Assembly (NCBI GenBank): GCA_963691705.1
Contig: OY829537.1
Span: 19,096,078 to 19,160,077 of the forward strand
From: Viola odorata
Taxonomy: Eukaryota > Streptophyta > Magnoliopsida > Malpighiales > Violaceae
Reading direction: 5' to 3'
DNA: 64,000 nt
How positions within the stretch are numbered: position 1 is the stretch's first letter; every line of letters begins with the position of its first letter. Of the stretch, positions 53,940-64,000 are shown piece by piece. Both the position numbers and the translations under genes were made by a program. The notes under the pieces are model-generated. The model made no database searches. It was given only the letters and a program-made list of their open reading frames with translations, and was not told where the DNA came from.

Positions 53940-56111
53940 ATGGCTAGAACTCGTCGTCATCCTCAACACAAATCTGTTGGGGAGGAAAAGATTGAAGACA
54001 TTGTTACCACTATCAATTCTCTGACCGTGCTTCGGCAGAAGTTAACTAAACATAATACCCACATTCTTGAGGGTTGTTCGGTTGAAGTTGCCCCCAATTC
54101 GCCTAAATAGTGAATTGCCCGACAACCGTAGGCTTCTGTACGCCAAGATGTTCAGCTATGGTTTCCAGTTTCCTCTTTATCCTTTAGTGGAACAGTTATT
54201 TGCCACTCTTGGTTTAAATCCTGTCCAGTTGACCCCTAATGCGTACTGTTGCATTTACGCATTCATAGAACTCTATAGATATAAAGAGATCACCTCTCCT
54301 TCTCTTCTACTGCTTCAATCGCTTTTTCAATTGTATAGTCGTAGAGGTGTGATAGCGATATCGCCATGTTATGATGATGAATCGCTAAAACCTTTTACCT
54401 GGAAGCTTCTATACCTTGAATCTTCTATTGATAATTGGAAGAATGAGTTCTTTATTATTAATTTGCCTGGCCCCTGGTGGAGGACCGGTTTTAACCACGA
54501 CATCAGGGATGGGGCCTAGGGTCAACGGAGGCCTCTCCCTTCGCCTGAGCAAGGCTGGTTAGACAAACTGCTCGATCTGAACTTTAGCGTTCATACTCAC
54601 AAACTGGCGTGCAGGATCGACATTCGAGCCTGTGTTGAGAGTGAGTATTTTGCCATTTTCTTTGTTATTTCAAGGGGTACTAACGCTAACATTGTCTTGG
54701 AATTGTACGCCATTTTCCTTACCCCTCCTTCAAGCGTGGTAATCTCTTCAGAGGTACCCGTTAACGATATTGCTACTGTACGCCTTTCTTTTATGCCCTC
54801 GTTATCTTGCGTATTGCGTTTTTTAACATTTTCTGACTTTCTCTTTTGTTTTCTTATCTTTCTCAATATTTCTCTTTGTAGGATACTGTTGCTGCCTCTG
54901 CTCACCCATCACTAGAAGATAACATGAACTTGTCCCACGTGTTCCAGCAACGTCGCAAGAAACCGTGACACAACGAGGAGGCTGCGAGCTCGCCGGGGGG
55001 TCCCGTTATCGATCGGGAGAGGGAAAATGGGGATGTTGCCGCTCTTGTTTCTGATGCGCCTTCTGGGGGTCAGTCTTCTGATCCTTTGAGGACTGCGGGC
55101 ATTTCTGGGCCCTTTCATGTTTCACCTAACTCCTTCGGCACGTCACCTCCTCCTTCCGTTTCCCAAGTCATGGGCTTCACCGGGGACTTAACGGAGTCCA
55201 ATTTTCCAGCCTACCATTCGCACAATTCCTTTGGGCTTGGCATTGGCACTTCTTCTCATCAACCTCCATCCCCAACTACTTTATTTTTTGTTCCTTCAAA
55301 TGCTCTAGTGTACCCACCTTCTGAGGGGGAGGTTGTCGCTTCCCGTTTTATGGCTGATTTGAGTTCACTCTCCGAATCCGGACCCGTTACCCATCAAATT
55401 GACTTGGGTAACTTGCGTAGGATTGGGTTTGCGGCTGCAGGGGGTGATAGCTCTTCTGCGACTTCTTCTCTACTGGCCTCCCATGTGTTATCACTTCGGG
55501 AGGAGGAGGAAGTATTTCTTTCTCGGACTCTTGAGGAGCAAGTGCATGAGGTGCGCTCTGATATCTTTTCTGTTTTCCACAACTTCCATTACTGGGTCGG
55601 GCACATGACAAGGAAAGTTGATTCCCTCACTTTCTCCTCCAATAAGCTGCATAACGCCCATCAATAAGTTTCAGAAGAACTTGCTAGGAAACGATAAGAA
55701 GCGGAGAAGTTATCGGGGAAGTGTCAGGACCTGGCAGAGACCCTGGCAGCTGTCAAGAAAGAGATGGAAGAGGTCCGTGAACAGGAAGCCGCCAAAGTTA
55801 CCGCACTTAACGCCGAATTAGCGGCAGAAAAAGGTAAAAATGTCGCGCTGGAAGGGGAGAAGGCGAAACTGATAGAGGAAAGTGCGGCACTGGCGAAAGA
55901 GTCGGTGGAAAAGTGCAAGTGGTATTGCGAGATGACCGCAGGCGTCATGTCCGACTGCTTCGTGCAACTTTATGGGGAGGAGACGTTCCGCGATAAGGAC
56001 CTTACCCGAGTCTTTCTAGAGAATTCCACGGTCCTTACGGATGATAATTTTTACAAGGCAAAGGCGCAGCGTCACGAAGGGCAGGGGGATAGTGGGACGG
56101 CAGCGCCATAG
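53940..56111 (+). pseudogene. T3 antisense gene aD (frameshift, stops, exon 2 mostly lost)
   Basis: Exon 1 53940-54640 starts MARTRRHPQH; frameshift near 54095, then RLNSELPDNRRLLYAKMFSY, NPVQLTPNAYCCIYAFIE and KPFTWKLLYLESSIDNWKN; TAG near 54518. Donor at 54641 and branch GTACTAACGCTAAC are kept, but the acceptor and most of exon 2 are deleted; only TPPSSVVISSEV remains. Exon 3 54882-56111 has stops near 54966, 55666 and 55695, then coiled coil (ALNAELAAEKGKNVALEGEK) and CKWYCEMTAGVMSDCFVQLY, which matches T2. The poorest aD copy. Confidence 0.7.
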
Positions 56112-57184
56112 GCCTCTTTTGCCACCTTTTCTGAATTTCGGGCATCGCCCCCATTTTTTGATCTTGTTTCTAAGGGATTTTGCTTTTGTAACCCTTACGC
56201 GGGTTTTTGAACAATGATATATATTTTGTTTGCTATCTCCCTTTGTGGTTGATCTTCTCTGTGCTGATTCTTTTTCTCTAAACCATCATGGCAGTATAGT
56301 AATGCCGATATTGCAATGATGACGTTGTCAATAAGTCTGAAATATCGTCTACAGGGTTGTCATAACACAACGAAACTATAGACTTATAGTAGAGATAGTA
56401 TAATCGTGTAATCAGTAGGATCATAGACATATGATAACTGGTATTTTGCAAGATATCGCGACATGACTAGGCATGTGCATTTCCATGTCAGGATAGAATA
56501 ACGCTGCTTACTATAAGGCAGATAACAGATAAGAGATAGCTTCAGAAATAGAACTCATGACAATGAGATGTCATAACGGATATTACCCGCGATATGAAGC
56601 ATGTAATCCACGTTTGCAAGAGAAGATATCATGGCGTTATTGCCGTATACGCCTTCAAATCGAGAAGATCATTCCAGAGGTGTTACTGCCTCGAATATTG
56701 CTATCATTCCTTTGACGGGATAATTTAATCAGCCAGATGACTTTCAGAGCGGTAACATCCATAACGGCACTGTATGGGTGTAGATATCTCGCACCAGTGG
56801 CCGAAAATGTCATGCAAATAGATGTTGATGTATCCTTTTCTGGCATTGTTTCTTGAATCACGGTGGCAGAACATATGCCGTTAATGGTACACCTACCATG
56901 TGAATCATGATGACAGACCGTGTGATATTACCGCCTGTACGGACGTTGGTCTCTTTGTTATTTCAACAGTTCCGCGATTTTCCTACACATTCTCAATTGT
57001 TGCGTTACTCTGTTAGCAAAATAGCATGCAATGATAAACACTAGTTGCCTCTAGGGGACTTCATCCACCTGTACCGGGGTGTTGTTGGTGTTGCTCATAT
57101 CGCTTTCTCAACCAGTCAACTTCACCAGGTATTTATCGTCCGGCTACTCGCTGTGATATCACGATTCATTTCATCCTTCCACGT
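56112..57184. other. T3 spacer without genes
   Basis: No open frame of merit. 56300-57000 is AT-rich with many gatat, gataac and ataacgg words. One copy of the cttcaccaggtat...ggctactcgctg repeat core is at 57117-57165. Confidence 0.6.
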
Positions 57185-57700
57185 TCGGCCTGGAGCGTGC
57201 CTCGTCTTAGTGAGTCGTCTGATCAAGAGCGGCTATCACAAGGATAGAATTTTCACTTCCAGGCATTGAAACCTCGTATCCCTGGAGCGTGTCTCATCTT
57301 AGTGAGACGCCTGTGTTAGCGCGGTCGTCACAAGGATAGGATTTTCACTTCCAGGGTGGAGTTGTTACTTCCCTAGGACGTGCCTCGTCTTAGTGGGTCG
57401 CGCTATGTTAGCGCGATTGCCACAAGGATAGGATTTTCACCCCAGGGGAGCCGGGGCGTACCTCGTCTTAGTGAGCCGCCTATGTTAACGCGGTTGTCAC
57501 AAGGATAGGATTTTCACTCCCGACGATGCTGGGGCATGCCTCGTCTTGGTGAGCCGCCTATATTAGCATGGTTGTCACAAGGATAGGATTTTCACTCCCA
57601 GCACTAAATCTTTAAGTATGCCAGGGTGTACCTCGTCTTAGTGAGCCGTCTGATCAGGAGCGGTCATTACAAGGATAGGATTTTCACTCCTAACACCCTT
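57185..57700. repeat. T3 six-copy block of the AAGGATAGGATTTTCAC motif
   Basis: Six well-kept copies of cacaaggataggattttcac, about 70-100 bp apart, each with tgcctcgtcttagtgag before it. First and last have tgatca(a/g)gagcgg; the four inner ones tatgttagcgcggt or close variants. Confidence 0.85.
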
Positions 57701-57801
57701 CATTATCCACACGTAATCAGTCACAAGAAAGCACAAGAGTATTTCCAATTTGAGTGTTAACGCATGTTATTGCTAACGCTATCCAAACGTGCAGAGATAT
57801 G

Positions 57802-60800
57802 TCAAATTCTAGCATGGTATAATTTCAAACGAGCTATATTCCAAGAGTTTGGTAAGGGAGTACCGTCAAGTGTTTCCAAATGGTATGCTCATTTTCCGAT
57901 AACCCGGGTAACGCGATATGGGTCGTCCCAGTTTGGACTGAGTTTCCATATGCGTTGTCTGGCAGCTCGTTTGTCTCTGAGTACCAAGTCCCCTGCTTTT
58001 AACAATCGTTCTTTAACGCGCCTGTTGTGATAACGCACCATTTTCCTCTTATAATACAGCGTTTTCAGAAGGGTTTCTTCATGCAGTTCTGGCAATGCAT
58101 CGAGGTTTGCTCGTAACCTCTCTTCATTTATTTCTTCCTTGAAGTACGCCACTCGCAGGCTTAGAGTACTGATTTCTACCGGTGTGACGGCCTCAGTGTC
58201 GAAAGCTAGGCGAAGGGCATTTCCCCTGTACTAGTTTTAACGGTCATGCGGTATGCCCACATCACATACGACAGCTCGTCTGCCCATTTCTTTTTGGATC
58301 CTTCTAAGTTTTTCTTGATGCCACTGAGAATACTTCGATTGGTTACCTCCGTCTGACAGTTAGTCTGCGGTAAGCTACGGAAGAAAATCTTTGTTCGATT
58401 TAGAATTCTGCGCACTGATCTCTAAAGAATTGACTTATGAATTATGTCCCGTTATCGCTGACTAGCACACGGGGTACACCAAATCGCATAATAACTTAGT
58501 GTTTGAAAAAACACCATATTTTCTCTATTGTAATGTTGGCCACCGCTTCTGCTTCCGCCCATTTCATGAAGTAGTCCACCGCCATGACTACAAATTTCAG
58601 CTAAGATCTTGCTTTTGGAAACGGGCCCAAGATGTCAATTTCCCATTTGGAAAAAGGACAGGGGGGCATAATTTTGAAGATTTCCGTAGCAGGTTGTCGG
58701 GGAATCTTGGAGAACTCCTGACATTTCTGACAAGTTCGTACAAAGTTATTGCAATCCCTACGGATAGTGGGCCAATAAAATCCTGACCTAAAGACTTGCG
58801 CGGCCAGAGTACCACCAGACACATGCATACCGCATATTCCTTCGTGGATTTCTCGTAGAGTGTGGAGGCCTTGTTCCATTATGCACTTGGCCGCTGGATG
58901 AGAGAAACATCTTCGAACTAGTTCCCCATCGTAATACGTGCATCGTGTCGCCTGCTTCAACACTTTTTTTCTTTTTGGCGTTATCTTCGGGCAATTCCTC
59001 ATTCTTCAAGTATTTTATTACAGGAATTCGCCAATCATATTCAATTTCTTCGATATAGAGCGACACTTGTTCCTCCATGAAGGAAGGTACAGATATTTCC
59101 TCAAAATACACGTGCGCGAGTATGGATGCTTCCGGGCTGGCTGCAATTTTGGCGAGATTGTCTGCTTCAGCGTTATCCTCTCGAGGTACGTGCTCAATGC
59201 TGACTTGTATGCCTTTTTTCTTATTTTCATCAACTCGTGTCTCACTTTAGAGAGATATTGAATCATTATGGGTTCTCTGGCTTGAGAATCGCCCAAGACT
59301 TGGTCTATTACTAGCTTGGAGTCGCTGTATATCTTTAGTCGCAAGTCTCTCATAACTCTAGCGTCATGTATGGCTTTTGTGGATAGATTTTTTCCTATTC
59401 TGAGCCTGGCCAACAGCGCCTCGTATTCTGCCGCGTTATTAGATAACGGTTGTAGGATCCTGATGGCGTATCGTATTTGTATGCCTAGTGGTCCGGTTAC
59501 TAAGATTCCGGCTCTAACTAGTTCTTAATTTTTGGCTCCATCCACGTGGACAACCCACAAGTCGATGTAGGTTTCAGGAAATGGGAGATCCACGTCATCT
59601 CTTTCTTCCTCGGGTAAGTCCGTCAATGGGTCTTGCGTGAACGTGCACTCAGCTATAAAATCTGCTAAGACTTGGGCTTTAATGGATGGTCGGGCTTTAT
59701 ACTGCAGCCCAAAATGCTCGAGTTCAATGGCCCAAATCACCATTCTTCCTGAGGACTCAGGTTTTCTGAAGATCCTTTTTAAGGGTTGGTCCGTGAGCAC
59801 GATGACGGGGTGGGCTTGGAAATATTGGTCCATTTTGCACGTGGCCTGTATCAGCGCAAATGCTATTTTTTCTATGCGAACATACCGCAGCTCGGCATCT
59901 TTCAAAACATGGCTGACAAAATACACTGGGTGGTGGACATGGTTGTCGTCTCGTACGAGGACGGCACTGACCACTTCATTAGCCACACCAAGGTATAGGT
60001 ATAAAGTTTCTCCGGGCTCGGGTCGTGTCAACACTAGGTCGGATGAGAGATAAGCTTTTAGGCTTGTAAACGCTTCTTCGCATTCTTCTATCCAGCCAAA
60101 AGGAGCCTTTTTGCGTATAACCTTGAAGAAGGGCAAGCATCTCTCACCTTGCTTAGAAATAAACCGTCCTAGGGCGATAACACGCCCTGTGAGCTTTTGC
60201 ACTTCTTTGACAGTTCGGGGGGATATCATATCATGAATGGTTTTGACCTTCGAGGGATTGGGCTGGATGCCTTTCCGGCTAACCACGTAACATAAGAATT
60301 TTCCCGTTTGAAACGCAAACATGCATTTACGGGGGTTCAATTTCATTTGGTGCTCTCTCATCACGTCGAAAACCTCTTTCAAGTCTGCTAAGTGATCTTC
60401 AAAGCTTCGACTCTTGACTAATAAGTCATCCACATAGGATTCTACTTTCTTCCCGATTTGCTTCTCAAACACCTTGTTTGCCATGCGCTGGAAAGTGACT
60501 CCAGTATTTATCAGCCCGAACGGCATCGTCGTATAGCAGTAAGTGGCCTTCGGGGTGATGAAGGCGGTCTTTTCTTCATCTTCAATGGCCATAGGAATTT
60601 GATGGTAACCGGAGTTAGCATCTAGAGAGCTCAAATAAGCATACCCGGCAGTCTGGTCGACTAACTGGTCGATTCGGGGGAGCGGGTAGCAATCCTTGGG
60701 ACAGGCCTCGTTTAGATCAATGAAATCGATACATATACGCCACTCTCCGTTAGGCTTTGGAATAAGAACGGGGTTAGCCAGCCAAGTAGGATATTGCACT

Positions 60801-63392
60801 TCTCGGATGAAACCCGCGTCTAGGAGTTTTGACACCTCCTTGTCGATGGCTGTTGCTTTTTCTATAGAAAATGCTAGCCACTTTTGCTGGATCGGTTTGA
60901 CACTGGGATCAACGTTAAGTCGATGCTCCGCTACCTCACGTGAGATACCGGGTATATCGGCGGGTTTCCAGGCGAATTCTCCTTTGCATTTGTTTAGTAA
61001 TCGAGCTAACTGTGCGTTTTCTTCGGGGCTTAGCTTCTCGCTGGCCAAGAAATTTACCTCCCTGACCCCACTAACAGGGATGGGCACCATCTTATCCACT
61101 GGCTGGGTACGTTTTTCATCTTTCTGCTCGAAGGGATCCGCCGTCACACACACATACCTATCACAACTCTTTTGCGTCATAAGTAGGTAACACTCGGCCG
61201 CTAACTTCTAATCACCCTTAACCGTGACCACTCTATCCCACGAGGGATACTTTAACCTCAAGTACTTTTGAGATATCGCCGCACCAAAATGATTGAGAAA
61301 CGGTCGTCCAAGTATGGCGTTATAGGGCAAGGTAAGGTTTACGACCAAGAATAACAAGTCTTCTAATCTTTTAGACGCGTCCTCTCTGAAGTACATAGGC
61401 AGCAAAGTGATTCCAGTTACTGGGATAGGAACTCCGTCCACCCCAATTATCGGCTTTTTACAAGGTGTCAGCTCACTGGTCGGACGCTTCATGAGGTTGT
61501 AAGCCTCTAATGAAAATAAATTTACGACACTTCCGTTATCGATGAGGGTTCTTCTAACTCCATGGTTGCCAATAACGGGTGTGACCACTAACGCATCGTT
61601 ATGTGAAAAAATGACGCCCTTCTCGTCTTCCTCAGAGAAGGATAACACCATTCGATCTAAAGCACTTATCGCTTCATTTTTCACTAACGCCCCTTCACAT
61701 TTTCGCTTCTCTCCAGTGATGGTCGTTAATGGCACAGACTCATCCAAATACGGTATGCCCCCAGCTATGATGTTAATGATGGGAATGTCCTCGTCATGAA
61801 TTGCTAACGCTTCCTTGACTCTCCCACTAGAGGCGGCGTCGTCTCCTGGGGCATGAGGGGGCGCTTGTCTGTTGTCTGGGACCCTATTTGTCAGGTTATT
61901 CCTGGCTTCTTCTCTTGCCTTTGTGGTGAATTCTCTAAGATATCCTTCTTCCACTAGATGCTCTATCGCCAACTTTAACTCTATGCACATGTCTGTGGAG
62001 TGCCCCTTCACTTTGTGGAACTTACAAAAAGCGTTCTCTCTCCTTCCCATTAGTACGTCAGGTTTCACGGGGCTGGATAACGAATAGGAAGATTTCGTTG
62101 TTGGACGATTGCTAAAATTTCCGCTCTCGGAAGTATGAGGGAAGGGAGATCAGGGTCATAAACTCGGCCTTTGGGCGGGTCTGTCTGTCGCTGAGTGGGG
62201 AAGTTACCGGGTCTTCCCCTTGAAAAGTTGCCTCTTTGACAGTTGGCGGCTCTAGGGATGTGGTCTTTTCGTTGAGCGTAATCGTCAATAGAACGATCAT
62301 CAGGGGTCGTGCTGGTATGAGCGTTAGAAGTATGGGGCACATTTTGTACCGCGTTTCGAGTTCTGTCTCTATTCTCTTCCTCTTCCATCCTTACGTAATT
62401 ATGAGCTTTCAGCCTCAGCGCATCTAAAGTCGTTGGGGGGTCCACCATCAGCGTGTCTCGTAATTTTTCATAACAACAGTTTTGCTTCAAGGCTTCCACA
62501 GTGAAATCAATGGTAACGCCTGGCGTTAACGACATCTCCATATCAAAACGTCTAAGGAACTCTTTCAGAGATTCCTGAGGCCCTCGGTGTATATCAAACA
62601 AGGTTGCCGTGAACTTCCTAATGGGAATGGCCATGCTAAACCGGCTTCGGAACTTGGCCTCCAGCTGTGAAAAACTGTCTATGGATCCGGCTAGGAGTCC
62701 TTCAAACCAAAGACGTGCGACTCCTGATAGTGTCATGACAAATATCTGGCACAAGGTCGCATCACTGTGAGTTTGGAATTGTACAAAGTTTTTCACCTTG
62801 TTAAGGTGAGAGATGGGATCCTTGGTGCCGTCATACATCTCCGAGGGGAGCTTCACGTGCCGACTGGATCTATGATGCCTTATGCGATAGCTGAATGGAT
62901 GACCTGCGGTGTCATCGAGGATTTCACGAGGATGACGGGGAGGAGAAATTTCCCTATGATGCTTATGGTCCCTAGGATCGGGTGCGTGATGTCGCCTAGG
63001 GGATCGGCTACGACTCCTTAGTGAACGGGTTCGATATCTTCTGCTACTTGATCTTTCGTTGTGTCTGGGGGATACATCCCTGACCATTTCCTCTTGCCTA
63101 CCATCCCAACGATCTATGTACTTGTCATGCCATCGTTCCTCTTGGGAAACAGGGATTTCTCGTATGTACTGCGCGGAGGGTTCTACTCGCCCATGTGCGA
63201 GTTGCATAAAGTTGACAGGGGCCGTTGTAGCGGGCAAAGTTAGCGGAGTGCTCCCATGTTGCCGAGGTGATAACAGCCGATCAGTAACAATGGACGGGGT
63301 GAAAGAGAACATCATATGAGGAGAAATAGTGGATCCTAAGATGTTGGGAACCGATCCGAAAGCTAATGCGGCCAACTGGTCCACTTGGGCAT
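57802..63392 (-). pseudogene. T3 gag-pol polyprotein, N-terminus cut by LTR insertion, several breaks
   Basis: Read from 63392 down. Gag with RS-rich part (63060-62980), frameshift near 62066, CKFHKVKGHSTDMC, protease LIDNGSVVNLFS, stop at 61208-61210, RT with SYVDDLLVKS, first RNase H, stop at 59525-59527, second RNase H with frameshifts around 59215-59300, integrase in fragments (WEIDILGPF, then a broken core near 58420-58600), C-terminal module to TGA at 57802-57804 (YHARI). More decayed than T1 or T2. The DNG core of the integrase is in a stretch with several stops, so it is inactive. Confidence 0.88.
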
Positions 63393-64000
63393 TGTCGCAC
63401 CGTCGCGAGCGAAATTCGGGACGCGAATGAAATCACATAACAATGAAGTCGCCACCCTATTTTTCTAAGGTTTAGGGAAACCTAAAAAGTTCGAAAACGG
63501 AAGAAGAATAAAATAAAAACTAAGGCACAAATAAAAAGGGTCTGAACCCGAGAACGATGGTTCGGGGTCGTATTATGGACTCGGGAAGGTGTTAGGCACC
63601 CGAGTCTCATCCTTAAAAAGGTTACCAGTTCTAAAAAGAGGTGTTTAAAAAATCATGTTGAAAACAAATAGTTGGGCCCTCAGAGGGGTATCATCGCTTT
63701 GGTTTGTAAGTCGGTTTGATTGATTTTATCCTAATTATTGTCGAGTTGTTAAAAGAAAATAAACATTTTAATCCTCTAAGAAAATAAAAGGGTTGTTTCA
63801 TACCTATTCCAATTAAATTTTGTCGAGTTTAAAATTAACCCGGTTACATGCAAAATTGGTGAAATTACTACCATTTTATTAATCTTTACCAAAGCGACGC
63901 CACTTTCATCACCGGGCCAATGCACGTGCTTAATCCTATTTACTAGGTGGTTCTAAGCATGCATAGACTAGCAAAGTACCGTTTTGAGTGAATGCGAAAA
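63393..64000 (-). mobile_element. Ogre-like LTR inserted in T3 gag (runs off the window)
   Basis: Starts tgtcgcaccgtcg on plus and resembles 7190 onward: the block around ttcggggtcgtattatgg and the inverted repeat gactcggg...cccgagtc (63578-63606). No PBS is on its left, where T3 gag continues in frame. It is therefore the 3' LTR of a minus-strand element or a solo LTR. No gene in it. Confidence 0.7.

Larger units (their letters stand above)
48458..63392 (-). mobile_element. T3: giant Tat-lineage Ty3/gypsy retrotransposon, 5' end outside window
   Basis: 3' LTR 48458-48963, antisense genes aA-aD on plus, six-motif block, gag-pol on minus from 57802 to the break at 63392 where an Ogre-like LTR is inserted in gag. 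Same gene order as T1 and T2 but more decayed. The 5' LTR and TSD partner lie outside the window (left flank aaact). Confidence 0.92.

Noticed and set aside
56655..56861. 68-codon frame on minus in the T3 spacer
   Set aside because: Short, AT-rich context, no counterpart in T1 or T2.
63393..64000. 5' LTR of T3
   Set aside because: It does not begin TGATAA, has no inverted repeat cgccggag, and T3 gag is still in frame on its left; it matches the Ogre-like LTR at 7190.

Overview
This is a repeat-dense stretch of a flowering-plant nuclear genome. Almost everything recognisable is a transposable element: Athila, Tat/Retand-like and Ogre-like Ty3/gypsy retrotransposons, a MuDR-type MULE and a LINE relic. 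No complete host gene is visible. Two short exon-like fragments (5194-5327 on plus, 48312-48457 on minus) may be remnants of host genes. The species cannot be told from the sequence.

Layout, left to right. 1-5193: 3' part of an Athila element on plus, with gag C-terminus and protease, RT to integrase deleted, and the 3' LTR at 3842-5193. 5194-5327: exon-like fragment. 5735-8313: 5' end of an Ogre-like element on minus (ORF1, PBS, LTR). 8314-12590: truncated MULE with two minus-strand companion ORFs. 12600-14070: LINE relic on minus, split by a solo Tat LTR (13377-13896, TSD ccatt). 14077-15151 plus 47709-47795: a small DNA element with long inverted repeats. The rest of the window is three giant Tat-lineage elements, called here T1, T2 and T3, all with gag-pol on minus. 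T2 is 15152-47708 (TSD cccac). T1 is 18026-33488 (TSD atatt) and lies inside T2. T3 runs from 48458 to beyond 63392. The gag of T3 is interrupted at 63393 by another Ogre-like LTR that runs off the window.

All three Tat elements share one plan. Read on the plus strand it is: 3' LTR, four small genes (called here aA, aB, aC, aD), tandem repeats, a block of six copies of a conserved motif, then gag-pol on the opposite strand, PBS and 5' LTR. The four genes are antisense to gag-pol. Each has its own upstream TATA-like box, aA and aB have AATAAA sites, and aC and aD have short GT-AG introns whose removal restores or keeps the reading frame. aC and aD are paralogues with an N-terminal region resembling the 'putative gypsy type transposon' family (Transposase_28) and a C-terminal coiled coil. 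aA and aB are small proteins I do not recognise.

Plant Tat elements with one extra antisense ORF have been described. A module of four promoter-bearing, partly spliced genes kept in the same order in three diverged elements goes beyond what I know to be described and is the main observation here. Each element also seems enriched for its own short word (CTAACG in T1, TGTCGC in T2, GTTATC in T3). That pattern recalls the motif-specific anti-silencing systems of plant VANDAL transposons, but the link is inference. By eye the LTR pairs differ at about 15 of 573 sites (T1) and 15 of 545 sites (T2), so both insertions are fairly young. T2 gag-pol has decayed only by six nonsense codons, with no frameshift.
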